From assembly GCF_900113045.1 (NCBI RefSeq), contig NZ_FONY01000035.1, positions 1 through 60,995 of the forward strand: DNA of 60,995 bases, written 5' to 3'. The translations under genes were made by a program, and so were the position numbers. The stretch comes from Thermoflexibacter ruber (GTDB taxonomy: Bacteria; Bacteroidota; Bacteroidia; Cytophagales; Thermoflexibacteraceae). Under the pieces are notes generated by a model that was not told the DNA's origin, made no database searches, and saw only the letters and a program-made list of their open reading frames with translations. Positions within the stretch are counted from its first letter, which is position 1; the number at the start of each line of letters is the position of its first letter. Below, one piece after another: positions 8,064-16,709 of the stretch.

Positions 8064-10850
8064 ATGAAATCACTATTATTTATATTGTCTGCCCTTTTTA
8101 GTACGCTTACCACTTATTCCACTACTGCCCAATCGTGGAAGGAACTGGATAGCTTGGGAATACAACTATCCACAGAAGGTAAATACAAAGAGAGTATAAC
8201 TTTTTTTGAAAAAGCACTTAAACAAGTAGAAAGAGAATTGGGTCGTGAAGATACGGCTTTTGTATGGGTTTCTTATAATCTTGCCAGTGCTTACTCTTAC
8301 CAACGTTTGTATGATAAAGCAGAAATTTACTTAACTAACGCCAAAGAAATTTATGAAAAAATCAAAGGAAAAAATAATGAAGAATATGCCAGCATACTGA
8401 CTGACTTGGCGATTGCTTATAAAAATCAGGGATTTTATTCCAAAGCAGAACCTACTTTTTTAGAAGCTCAAAACCTAATAGAAAAGCTAAATGGTAAAGA
8501 AAGTAGCAATTATGTTAATGCTTTAGGAAATTTGGCAGATATGTATAGTGCACAAGGATTTTACATACAAGCAGAAAATCTAAATATAGAAGCAAAAAAT
8601 ATAAGTGAAAAATTTTTTGGAAAAAAAAGTATAGAATATGCAATTGCACTAAATAATGTGGCAGGAACTTATTACGGGAGAGGCTTATTTGAAGAAGTTG
8701 TACCTTTTTATGAGGAAGTAAAAGAAATCATGGAGAAGAATGACCCTATGTATTATAGCATAGCCTTGAACAATTTGGCTTTTACTTACAATAATTTATC
8801 CCTTTATGACAAAGCAGAAAAATTATTTTTTGAGAAAAATCAATTAATAGAAAAATTATATGGTCAAGAACATTTAGATTACGCCCAAGCATTGAGCAAC
8901 ACCGCAAGACATTACTATACTCGTGGTTTATTTAACAAGGCTGATTCATTTAGCCAGATTGCTAAAACAATTAGGGGAAAAATAGCAGGACAAGAATCCC
9001 TTACTTATGCAGAGTCATTAGCTGATGTGGGAATGTGCGCTTATGAATTGAAAAATTATGATGAGGCAGAATCATTCCTTACACTTGCAAAAGCAATAAG
9101 GGAAAAAATATTGGGAGAAACTCACCCATTAACTATTAGTTCTTTGGACAATTTAGCCGACTTATATAATTCTAAGGCAGATTTTGAGAAAGCAGGAGCT
9201 TACTTTACGAAAGTAATAGATGTCAAATTAAATGAATTACAAAAGAATTACATTAACCTAAATGAGTATCAGAAAAAAAATTATACAGAAAAGATAAACC
9301 TTTATTTTACTCACTTTTATAAATGTATAATCCATATTTTAGAAAAACAGCCCGATTATGAGGGCTTGCCTCTTTTGTTGCAAACTGTCTTTACCCTTCG
9401 TTTGGTAACAAAGGGCTTACTTTTATCAGAAACTACAAAAATGAGGAAGCAAATTTTAGCAAGTGGAGATACAAGTCTGAAATATCAGTTTGAAAAATGG
9501 CAAGCACTAAAGAACAGTATTTCCAGAGCCTACAATCTTTCTATTGCTCAAAGGGAAAAACAAGGCATAGACATCATTAAACTGGAAGCAGAGGCAAACG
9601 ATATGGAAAAACAACTTTCGGCTCGCTCTGCGGATTTTGCCTCTGTCTTTACCTCCCCTACCTATACTTACCAAGATATTCAAAAAAAATTAGGCGAAAA
9701 TGAGGTAGCCATAGAGATGATAAAAGGACGTAGAATAAATTGGCAAAAAGAAAAAGCAGATACGACTTTTTATTACTTGGCATTGGTGCTTACCCCCAAT
9801 GACCTTTTCCCTGTTCTTATGGATAATGGGAAGGAAATGGACAGCCTACATTTTATTGCCCATAGGCGTTCCATAGGAGCAGGCACAGGCGACTACGGCT
9901 ATGCTATCTATTGGGGAAAAATAGCCCAAGCCATAGAAAAACACACTCAAAATAAAATTGCTAAGGTCTATCTCTCTCCTGATGGCATCTATCATCAAAT
10001 CAACCTTTATACCCTCTTGAATCCTCATACACAACGCTTTCTGATAGAAGACTATGACCTAACTCTATTGACCAATCTCAAAGAAATAGTAGAAAATCAA
10101 AAACAAGAAAATATCACAAAAACCGCTTTCCTCTTAGGCAGACCTAAGTACAATCTCAGCAAGAGCCAACACGAGCAGGTACTTGCTTCTTTGGATAGCC
10201 AGCGAGGTAAGGACAGAGAACCTTCCAATGTAAAGTCAGCCGTAGAAACAACATGGGGAGAGCTAATAGGCACAGAAAAAGAAGTAAAGTTTATAGATTC
10301 CCTGCTCCGCCAAGCCCAATGGCAAACCCATACTTTTTTAGCGGAGCAAGCCGTAGAAGAAAGAATAAAACAAGTGCAAAACCCTGCTATCCTTCACTTG
10401 GCTACACATGGTTATTTTCACAAAACCACTGGCAGAAATAACCAACAGGGGATGTTAAACTCAGGCATAGTCTTAGCTGGGGTCAATACCCAAGACAAAG
10501 GTAGCGACAAGGAAGACGGGGTACTCACTGCCTTAGAAGCAAGTAACCTTTCCTTAGACCAAACCGAACTGGTCGTACTTTCCGCTTGCGAAACGGGCTT
10601 AGGCAAGGTAGCTACTGGGGAAGGGGTCTATGGCTTGCAGCGCGGCTTCAAAGTAGCTGGAGCTAAAACCATCATCATGTCCCTTTGGAGAGTTAGTGAT
10701 GCTGTTACCCAAGAGATGATGCGCCTATTTTACCAATTTTGGCTGTCAGGGAAAACAAAACAACAAGCTTTCAAAAAAGCACAGCAAGAAATGAAAACTA
10801 AATACAACTCTCCCTATCTTTGGGGAGCGTTTGTCATGGTTGGAGAGTAA
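8064..10850 (+). CDS. Secreted TPR-CHAT protein (caspase-like peptidase family)
   Basis: This 928-residue protein begins with a signal peptide (cleavage near TTAQS). About eight tetratricopeptide units follow at residues 25-400, each of the NxLAxxYxxQGxYxKAE kind (for example NLADMYSAQGFYIQAE). A helical linker leads to a C-terminal CHAT domain at about residues 600-928. The caspase-like dyad is visible: His782 in LHLATHGYF and Cys842 in LSACETGLG. The helper segment GEGVYGLQRGFKVAGAKTII is also typical. CHAT proteins are proteases or pseudo-proteases that often act with TPR partners; the target here is unknown. The export signal suggests envelope action. The truncated MORN gene upstream looks like the N-terminal part of a related protein. 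Confidence 0.9.
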   Translation: MKSLLFILSALFSTLTTYSTTAQSWKELDSLGIQLSTEGKYKESITFFEKALKQVERELGREDTAFVWVSYNLASAYSYQRLYDKAEIYLTNAKEIYEKIKGKNNEEYASILTDLAIAYKNQGFYSKAEPTFLEAQNLIEKLNGKESSNYVNALGNLADMYSAQGFYIQAENLNIEAKNISEKFFGKKSIEYAIALNNVAGTYYGRGLFEEVVPFYEEVKEIMEKNDPMYYSIALNNLAFTYNNLSLYDKAEKLFFEKNQLIEKLYGQEHLDYAQALSNTARHYYTRGLFNKADSFSQIAKTIRGKIAGQESLTYAESLADVGMCAYELKNYDEAESFLTLAKAIREKILGETHPLTISSLDNLADLYNSKADFEKAGAYFTKVIDVKLNELQKNYINLNEYQKKNYTEKINLYFTHFYKCIIHILEKQPDYEGLPLLLQTVFTLRLVTKGLLLSETTKMRKQILASGDTSLKYQFEKWQALKNSISRAYNLSIAQREKQGIDIIKLEAEANDMEKQLSARSADFASVFTSPTYTYQDIQKKLGENEVAIEMIKGRRINWQKEKADTTFYYLALVLTPNDLFPVLMDNGKEMDSLHFIAHRRSIGAGTGDYGYAIYWGKIAQAIEKHTQNKIAKVYLSPDGIYHQINLYTLLNPHTQRFLIEDYDLTLLTNLKEIVENQKQENITKTAFLLGRPKYNLSKSQHEQVLASLDSQRGKDREPSNVKSAVETTWGELIGTEKEVKFIDSLLRQAQWQTHTFLAEQAVEERIKQVQNPAILHLATHGYFHKTTGRNNQQGMLNSGIVLAGVNTQDKGSDKEDGVLTALEASNLSLDQTELVVLSACETGLGKVATGEGVYGLQRGFKVAGAKTIIMSLWRVSDAVTQEMMRLFYQFWLSGKTKQQAFKKAQQEMKTKYNSPYLWGAFVMVGE

Positions 10851-10947
10851 ATTATTCGCCTTTTTCAAACAATTTTCACCTTAAATTGCTTTGTAATTGT
10901 GAAATAATCCATTAGATTGCATTAAAAAGTAACTCTGTGGATTTTTT

Positions 10948-10955
10948 TACTTTTG
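10948..10955 (+). promoter_or_regulatory. Bacteroidota -7 box upstream of citrate synthase
   Basis: TACTTTTG matches the Bacteroidota -7 consensus TAnnTTTG and lies 92 bases before the gltA start. A TTG at the usual distance upstream was not found, so this is a partial promoter match. Confidence 0.4.
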
Positions 10956-11046
10956 CGCTTCATTGCATTACCCAAATAAAGCCATTATATTTGGCAGTGT
11001 AAGTAATGGAAAATCATTCAAACAACATATATAAACTCAGATTATA

Positions 11047-12333
11047 ATGTCAAAAACCGCACAATTGCACTACGACGGCAAGGTCTATGAGTTGCCGATA
11101 GTCGAAGGAACAGAAAACGAATTGGCTTTGGATATTTCCAAGTTGCGCGACCAAACAGGGCTTGTAACCTTAGACATAGGATATAAGAATACAGGCGCAA
11201 CTAAGAGTGCTATTACTTTTTTAGATGGTGATTTGGGCATTTTGAGGTACAGGGGGTATTCTATTGAGGAACTTGCCGAAAAAGCATCATTCTTAGAAGT
11301 AGCCTACTTGCTAATTTATGGTGAACTACCAAACAAAGAAACCTTTGAAAAGTTCAAAAAAGACATTACTTTGCATACCCTTGTGCATGAGGATATGCGC
11401 AAGATTTTTGATGGTTTCCCTGCTTCGGCTCACCCTATGGGCGTACTTTCTTCTTTGGTATGCTCGCTGACAGCCTTCTATCCTGCCTCTTTGAACCCCA
11501 ATCGTAGCCCAGATGCAGTGAATTTGACTATCATTCGCTTGTTAGCCAAAATGCCAACGATTGCTGCATGGTCTTACAAAAATGAAATGGGGCACCCGCT
11601 CAACTATCCTAACAACGCCTTGGATTACTGTGCCAACTTTTTGTATATGATGTTTGCCTACCCTACTGAAAAGTACGAGCCAGACCCAGTAGTAGTAGAT
11701 GCACTTAATAAGTTACTCATTTTACATGCTGACCACGAGCAGAACTGCTCAACTTCTACGGTGCGTATCGTAGGGTCTTCGCAAGCAAGTTTGTACTCTG
11801 CCGTTGCCGCAGGTATCAATGCCCTTTGGGGTCCTTTGCATGGAGGGGCTAACCAAGAGGTAATAGAGATGTTGGAGATGATTCAGGCTGACGGCGGCAA
11901 TATTCAGAAATATGTGGACAAAGCGAAAGACAAAAACGACACCTTCCGCTTGATGGGCTTTGGGCATAGGGTTTATAAAAACTTTGACCCAAGAGCGAGA
12001 ATCATCAAAGTAGCTTGTGATAACATTCTCAATAAGTTAGGCATACATGACCCCTTATTGGAGATAGCAAAAAAGTTGGAAGAAATTGCACTCAAAGACC
12101 CTTACTTTGTGGAAAGAAAACTATATCCTAACGTAGATTTCTATTCAGGTATCATCTACAAAGCCATAGGTATCCCAACAGAGATGTTTACGGTGATGTT
12201 TGCCTTAGGTCGCCTCCCCGGTTGGATAGCTCAGTGGAGAGAACTAAATATGTCCCGCGAGCCTATCGGCAGACCCCGACAAATCTATATCGGTGAGAAA
12301 GAAAGAAAATACGTACCAATGGAAAACAGATAG
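11047..12333 (+). CDS. gltA: Citrate synthase
   Basis: A 428-residue hexameric-type citrate synthase that condenses acetyl-CoA with oxaloacetate at the entry of the TCA cycle. The start MSKTAQLHYDGKVYELP matches the family's N-terminal beta region. The catalytic segments are visible: LWGPLHGGANQ (first His), MGFGHRVYKNFDPRA (second His and Arg), and YPNVDFYSGIIY (catalytic Asp). Length and C-terminus (GRPRQIYIGEKERKYVP) are complete. It is a single-gene unit with its own upstream -7 box and a strong terminator. Confidence 0.97.
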   Translation: MSKTAQLHYDGKVYELPIVEGTENELALDISKLRDQTGLVTLDIGYKNTGATKSAITFLDGDLGILRYRGYSIEELAEKASFLEVAYLLIYGELPNKETFEKFKKDITLHTLVHEDMRKIFDGFPASAHPMGVLSSLVCSLTAFYPASLNPNRSPDAVNLTIIRLLAKMPTIAAWSYKNEMGHPLNYPNNALDYCANFLYMMFAYPTEKYEPDPVVVDALNKLLILHADHEQNCSTSTVRIVGSSQASLYSAVAAGINALWGPLHGGANQEVIEMLEMIQADGGNIQKYVDKAKDKNDTFRLMGFGHRVYKNFDPRARIIKVACDNILNKLGIHDPLLEIAKKLEEIALKDPYFVERKLYPNVDFYSGIIYKAIGIPTEMFTVMFALGRLPGWIAQWRELNMSREPIGRPRQIYIGEKERKYVPMENR

Positions 12334-12353
12334 TAGCTTATAATAAAATCTTA

Positions 12354-12404
12354 AACAACTGCTTGTAATTACTTGTTTTACAAATATTTACAAGTAGTTG
12401 TTTT
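12354..12404 (+). terminator. Rho-independent terminator of citrate synthase
   Basis: AACAACTGCTTGTAA at 12354-12368 pairs with TTACAAGTAGTTGTT at 12388-12402. The stem is 15 pairs with a single G-U, followed by a short run of T. It starts 21 bases after the gltA stop. Confidence 0.8.
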
Positions 12405-12418
12405 GATAAAACAAACCT

Positions 12419-12952
12419 ATGCGACACCTATTACTTATATTATTAGCCTCTGCTTGCCTATTTGCTTGCGGCAGTGAAAAAAAGAGCGAAGAGTCCAATA
12501 AATCCGTTCAAAATCAACTATTTAGTATCTACAAGAATTTTAATGACCTGCCTGACATCAAGGACTTCAAAATTGCGTATCGATGTGGCGAACTCATCAA
12601 ACTTCCTGCTTATGCGAAAGAAAAAGAAGTAGATTTCGTAAAATATTATTTTGACAAGGATTTTACAGAAGAACAAAAACCCTTTCGGAAATTTTATCCC
12701 TTAGCCAAATTTTTGGAAGCTGATGCCCCCTGCCTCATCATTTGGGCAATGGTAGCCATAGGAGCTGACGACCCTCAGACTATCATTTATGCAAGCGTGT
12801 ATAATTCCTACGACCAAGAGCAAAGTACAGAAGAACTTTTGAAAGATACTAATAGCCTGAGCGAAAATGGCTGTCTTGAAAAGTCAAGGTTTACCTTAGA
12901 AGGAGGGGCAAGGCGAAAGTATCTCTTGCATTACTCTAAGACAACTTGTTGA
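12419..12952 (+). CDS. Hypothetical lipoprotein (5' part of a probable frameshifted gene)
   Basis: The 177-residue frame opens with a lipoprotein signal (LLASACLFACGS; lipid Cys17), so the product would be membrane-anchored. I do not recognise the family. The reading frame ends in SKTTC, but the next frame is open from 12900. It continues without interruption as LVDYQGRGEDVLIEN into the following 179-residue frame. A single extra base between about 12900 and 12950 would explain both pieces, so this is probably the first half of one lipoprotein gene of about 370 codons. Confidence 0.65.
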   Translation: MRHLLLILLASACLFACGSEKKSEESNKSVQNQLFSIYKNFNDLPDIKDFKIAYRCGELIKLPAYAKEKEVDFVKYYFDKDFTEEQKPFRKFYPLAKFLEADAPCLIIWAMVAIGADDPQTIIYASVYNSYDQEQSTEELLKDTNSLSENGCLEKSRFTLEGGARRKYLLHYSKTTC

Positions 12953-12989
12953 TTACCAAGGAAGAGGCGAAGATGTACTGATAGAAAAT

Positions 12990-13529
12990 ATGTATGATAT
13001 TATAGAAGGCGACCAATTAGGAATAATTGGGAACTATTACAACCAAGAGCTTTCCAGACTGATAGGTGCAGGTTCAAAGATGATGAAAATTACCTCCACC
13101 CAGATTGGCAATTTTAAACTTAATGATACATTTGACGAAAAAGAAGTAGAAAAGGAGTATGATTTGCGATATGATGCTAACTACAACGAATGGTGGCTGT
13201 ACGGACAAGATACCAAAACCGTATTTTTTAAAATCACAGCCCCCAATGGGATTATAAAAAAAATAGAAGTAAGCGAATACATTGCAGAAACAGATAAAGG
13301 CATAGGCATAGGCACAAAATACCTTACACTCACCGAGATATGTCCTTCTCATGAAGTATTTTGCGCAGGTAGCTACGAGGTATCTATCAAATGCAAAAAA
13401 TACCCTAATATGTTTTTCATCATGCCACGAGAAAAAGAGGTACTATGCGATGAGGGACAGGAAAAACTCAAAGCCTCACTAAATGTAAATCAAGTAATTA
13501 CTTCGGTAATCATCTATGATAGTAACTGA
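12990..13529 (+). CDS. Hypothetical protein (3' part of a probable frameshifted lipoprotein gene)
   Basis: This 179-residue frame starts with MYDIIEGDQLGIIGNYYNQ and has no signal peptide or recognised domain. It contains several acidic beta-type stretches and four Cys residues. The frame is open for 90 bases upstream of its ATG, overlapping the end of the preceding lipoprotein frame. The first ATG is therefore probably internal, and the two frames are pieces of one gene split by a one-base shift. If independent, it would lack an obvious ribosome-binding site. Confidence 0.55.
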   Translation: MYDIIEGDQLGIIGNYYNQELSRLIGAGSKMMKITSTQIGNFKLNDTFDEKEVEKEYDLRYDANYNEWWLYGQDTKTVFFKITAPNGIIKKIEVSEYIAETDKGIGIGTKYLTLTEICPSHEVFCAGSYEVSIKCKKYPNMFFIMPREKEVLCDEGQEKLKASLNVNQVITSVIIYDSN

Positions 13530-14927
13530 TTATTGCGAAGCTAAGGCTTTTTCAAGTTCTTTATCAATATTAGGGGAACTTGGGCGTGGTGGTCGGTTGT
13601 TGAATATTTTGCCGTCCTTGCCTATCAAAAAGTAAGTAGGCACACCATTGACTCCGTATAGTTTGTTGATTTCTGATGCCCAACCTCCTTCTGAAATCAG
13701 ATGTACGCCTTCCATTTCCTTGTTTTTCACCATGTCTTTCCAAGATTTTTCATTCTCATCAATAGTAACGTATAAGAAAACCACATCTTTTCCTTTCATG
13801 CGTTCCTTCAATTTTTTAGCATGAGGAATCTCGGCAATGCAAGGTCCACACCAACTCGCCCAAATGTCTAAATATACTACTTTCCCTCTGAAATCGCTCA
13901 GGGAAACTTCTTTACCTTCTATGTCTTTGAAAGTGAACAAAGGAGCAGGTTGTCCAGGTGCTAACTTTTTCAATTCCTCATAAACTTCTGTCAATGGTGC
14001 GAGGAACTCATTTTGAGGGAAATTAGTTTTTTCTTCATGATATAATTGCTCTGCTATTTGCCAATTAGCATACTGCAAGCCATCTTTGATAAATTTTGCC
14101 CTTACAAAGTCGCCTACTTTCCCTTTCAAAAGCATATTAGCGAGTTGATACTGCTCTTTGAGATAATTCTCGTTAGTTTTGCTTTGAGCTTCTTTTTTAA
14201 GAAAGTCGTACCGATTACTGATGTAGCTTGCTACAAACTCTTGGTAATTAGGGTTTCCCATCAAGCTATCTGCTTGCAACTTAGTTTCTGCAAGGAAGAC
14301 GTAGTAATTAGCAGGAATTTCTATTGGCTTATTAGGTTGGAAATAACGCATATAGCTCCCTGCATAAAGTTTGGCATTTGCCGCACCATAGAGTACATAG
14401 TTTTTGAAATGAAAGTCAAAATCTTCGCTAAATTTGGTGTTTTTTGAGGCTTCCTCGTATTTTTTTAATTGAGCATTGGCTAAGCTATCCGCAAATAGTA
14501 AAAATGCTTCTGGGGTAGTATTATACATACGTCTATACAACAAACGGGAAGAAAGCGTTTTATTCATTTCTACAAAAAAAGCATTCTCCCCTGCCCCTTT
14601 GCCACCTGTAAATTTTAATGTTTCGTCTTTCTTTGTAGCGTCATAAGTGATACTAAAATTGTCATTAGGAGAGATAAATAATTGCCAATCTCCCAAATAA
14701 GCAATTAAGCAGGAAGCAGGGATAGAAAAGTTCAGTGAGAAATTGCCTTGCTTATCGATTTTGCTCTTATGTATTACTGCCGAGTTACTCAATGGTGGAT
14801 AGAATTGAAGCGTTATCTCGTCTTGCTTAGCATTAATGATTTTTCCAGAAATGCTCACTGGACTTTGTGCAAATAATCCACTCACTACGAGCAGATAGGA
14901 AAAGCATAATAAAATATTTTTTTTCAT
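13530..14927 (-). CDS. Secreted TlpA-family thiol-disulfide oxidoreductase
   Basis: This 465-residue protein carries a signal peptide (LLVVSGLFAQS). The N-terminal beta-sandwich region at about residues 25-130 (VSISGKIINAKQDEITLQFY) is of the DUF4369-like kind found in Bacteroidota TlpA proteins, followed by a helical middle part. The thioredoxin domain begins with APLFTFKDIEGKEVSLSDFRGKV and has WASWCGPC with Cys360 and Cys363. The cis-Pro lies in NGVPTYFLIGKDGK. It probably reduces disulfides in the periplasm or takes part in cytochrome c or envelope protein maturation. It is convergent with the frameshifted lipoprotein gene with no gap, and divergent from the Crp-type regulator. Confidence 0.88.
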   Translation of the reverse strand: MKKNILLCFSYLLVVSGLFAQSPVSISGKIINAKQDEITLQFYPPLSNSAVIHKSKIDKQGNFSLNFSIPASCLIAYLGDWQLFISPNDNFSITYDATKKDETLKFTGGKGAGENAFFVEMNKTLSSRLLYRRMYNTTPEAFLLFADSLANAQLKKYEEASKNTKFSEDFDFHFKNYVLYGAANAKLYAGSYMRYFQPNKPIEIPANYYVFLAETKLQADSLMGNPNYQEFVASYISNRYDFLKKEAQSKTNENYLKEQYQLANMLLKGKVGDFVRAKFIKDGLQYANWQIAEQLYHEEKTNFPQNEFLAPLTEVYEELKKLAPGQPAPLFTFKDIEGKEVSLSDFRGKVVYLDIWASWCGPCIAEIPHAKKLKERMKGKDVVFLYVTIDENEKSWKDMVKNKEMEGVHLISEGGWASEINKLYGVNGVPTYFLIGKDGKIFNNRPPRPSSPNIDKELEKALASQ

Positions 14928-15012
14928 TGTTTTAGCGAATTTTAGTGAGAAAGTTAAGTAAATTTATTATTTGCTACCTATTTTGCAAAATAACCTCTTA
15001 CTTTTATTTGCA

Positions 15013-15600
15013 GTGCTTGATACATTCCAACAAAACACAATAGAAAACTACCTCAATGCCATTCATCTACTTCCCCAAGAAGCGATGAGTGAGTTTCTAT
15101 CTTATTGGGAAGTGGTTGATTTTAAGCGAAATGACTTTATTACCTTTGAAGGGCAAACGGAGCGTTACTTGTATTTTGTGTTAGAAGGTATCCAACGCTC
15201 TTTCTATATCAAAGATGATAAGGAACACGTGATTGCCTTTACCTATCCTCCTTCTTTTTCTGGTATTCCTGAATCTTTCATGACGCAAACTCCTTCGCAT
15301 TACTTTTTGCAAACCATTACTGCAAGCAAGATGCTTCGTTTTTATCATGCTCATTTAGAGGAACTTTTTGACAAACACCATGCTTTGGAAAGGCTTTTCC
15401 GCAAGGCATACGAGCAGGTACTCATTGGGCTTATCCAAAGGCAATACGAGCATTTGGCTTTTTCCATAGAGGAGCGTTTCCGAGCATTTCTCAGGCGAAG
15501 CCCGCACCTGCTCAATCAAATCCCACACAAGCACTTGGCATCGTATTTGGGCATAGACGCTACGAATTTTAGCAAGTTACTCCATACAATCAAAGTCTGA
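15013..15600 (+). CDS. Crp/Fnr-family transcriptional regulator
   Basis: A cyclic-nucleotide-binding-like domain at about residues 25-125 (FITFEGQTERYLYFVLEGIQ) is followed by a dimerisation helix (QVLIGLIQRQYEHL). A C-terminal winged helix ends in IPHKHLASYLGIDATNFSKL, whose last part is the recognition helix. The open frame extends to a TTG at 14971, but the GTG at 15013 (VLDTFQQNTIENYL) gives the 195-residue length normal for this Bacteroidota subgroup. The start therefore remains uncertain. The ligand pocket does not show an obvious cAMP signature. The last bases of the gene are duplicated about 95 bp downstream. Confidence 0.82.
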   Translation: MLDTFQQNTIENYLNAIHLLPQEAMSEFLSYWEVVDFKRNDFITFEGQTERYLYFVLEGIQRSFYIKDDKEHVIAFTYPPSFSGIPESFMTQTPSHYFLQTITASKMLRFYHAHLEELFDKHHALERLFRKAYEQVLIGLIQRQYEHLAFSIEERFRAFLRRSPHLLNQIPHKHLASYLGIDATNFSKLLHTIKV

Positions 15601-15707
15601 TTTTTAAACGTTGCTTGGTCTAAGGTTGCGTTGCGGGTGAGAACACACCGCAACAGCGAATTTCACTAAACTGCTCAATAGTATCAAAGTCTGAGTTTTC
15701 AAACGTT
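15589..15707 (+). repeat. Imperfect direct repeat of the regulator's 3' end, with a hairpin between copies
   Basis: ATCAAAGTCTGATTTTTAAA at 15589, which includes the stop codon of the Crp-like gene, and the following CGTTG recur at 15683-15707 with two differences. Between the copies, GTTGCGG (15630-15636) pairs with CCGCAAC (15648-15654), and an inner GTG pairs with CAC. The structure could act as a weak terminator, but no T-tract follows. Confidence 0.6.
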
Positions 15708-15776
15708 GGTTTATACCAAGATTTAGGAAGTCAAAATGAGGCAATTTTGTTTTGTAAAACTTAAATCTTAAATCAA

Positions 15777-16652
15777 ATGATAGAAAACATTAGAAAACAG
15801 TCTTGGTTCGATAACGAAGCCTATCCCTTTGCTTCTCAGTATTTTCACACCCCCATAGGGAAAATGCACTACATAGACGAGGGCAAAGGCGAAGCAGTAG
15901 TTTTGGTACATGGTACGCCAGCATGGTCTTTTTTGTATAGAGATTTTATTAAGCATTTTTCAAAAACTCATCGCTGTATTGCCTTAGACCATATTGGTTT
16001 TGGTCTATCGGAAAAGCCCGAAAACTGGACGTATAGCCCCCAAGAACATGCTGAAAACTTAGAAAAACTGATTCAGCATTTGGGCTTAAAAGATATTACC
16101 TTAGTCATTCACGACTTTGGAGGGGCTATTGGCTTAGGCTACGCACTGAAATACCCCGCAAACATCAAAAAGGTAGTGCTTTTCAATACTTGGTGTTGGG
16201 AAACAAAAAGTAATCAAGAAGCACAGAAAGTAAATAAAATTTTGCATAGTTTTTTAGGTAAAATGCTTTATTTGAACTTTAATTTTTCTCCTAAAATCCT
16301 GTTCAGACAAGGATTTTACAACAAAAATAAACTATCTGCCAAAGTTCACCAACACTATGTAAAAGTATTTCCAAGCAAAAAAGACAGGTATGGCTTGCTA
16401 AAAATAGGGCAATCTATCATCGGCTCTTCAGATTGGTTTGAAGCTCTTTGGCAGGAAATGGACAAGTTAGCCGATAAGCCTTTTTTGATTATTTGGGGAA
16501 TGAAAGATGAATTTATCAAGCCAGATTTTTTAGCAAAATGGGAGGCTTGCTTACGCAACTATCAGACAGTCAGGCTTGAATGTGGGCATTTTATTCAGGA
16601 AGAAATGACCACAGAGGCAATACAAGCAATGCAGTATTTTGTGGGGAAGTAG
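15777..16652 (+). CDS. Haloalkane-dehalogenase-like alpha/beta hydrolase
   Basis: A 291-residue cytoplasmic hydrolase with the Asp nucleophile in VIHDFGGAIGLGYAL (Asp113). This is the arrangement of haloalkane dehalogenases and epoxide hydrolases. The general base is His271 in ECGHFIQEE, and the acid is probably in IIWGMKDEFIKPDF. The upstream motif HGTPAWSFLYRDF resembles dehalogenases. However, the halide-holding Trp after the nucleophile is Phe here, and the Asn of the usual HGNP is Thr. Dehalogenase activity is therefore doubtful and epoxide hydrolase or another activity is possible. Confidence 0.82.
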   Translation: MIENIRKQSWFDNEAYPFASQYFHTPIGKMHYIDEGKGEAVVLVHGTPAWSFLYRDFIKHFSKTHRCIALDHIGFGLSEKPENWTYSPQEHAENLEKLIQHLGLKDITLVIHDFGGAIGLGYALKYPANIKKVVLFNTWCWETKSNQEAQKVNKILHSFLGKMLYLNFNFSPKILFRQGFYNKNKLSAKVHQHYVKVFPSKKDRYGLLKIGQSIIGSSDWFEALWQEMDKLADKPFLIIWGMKDEFIKPDFLAKWEACLRNYQTVRLECGHFIQEEMTTEAIQAMQYFVGK

Positions 16653-16709
16653 CTTTTTTTAAAATTTCCCTATCTTTACAAAAGAAAGTTGTACTTTTTC
16701 TTCTAATCA

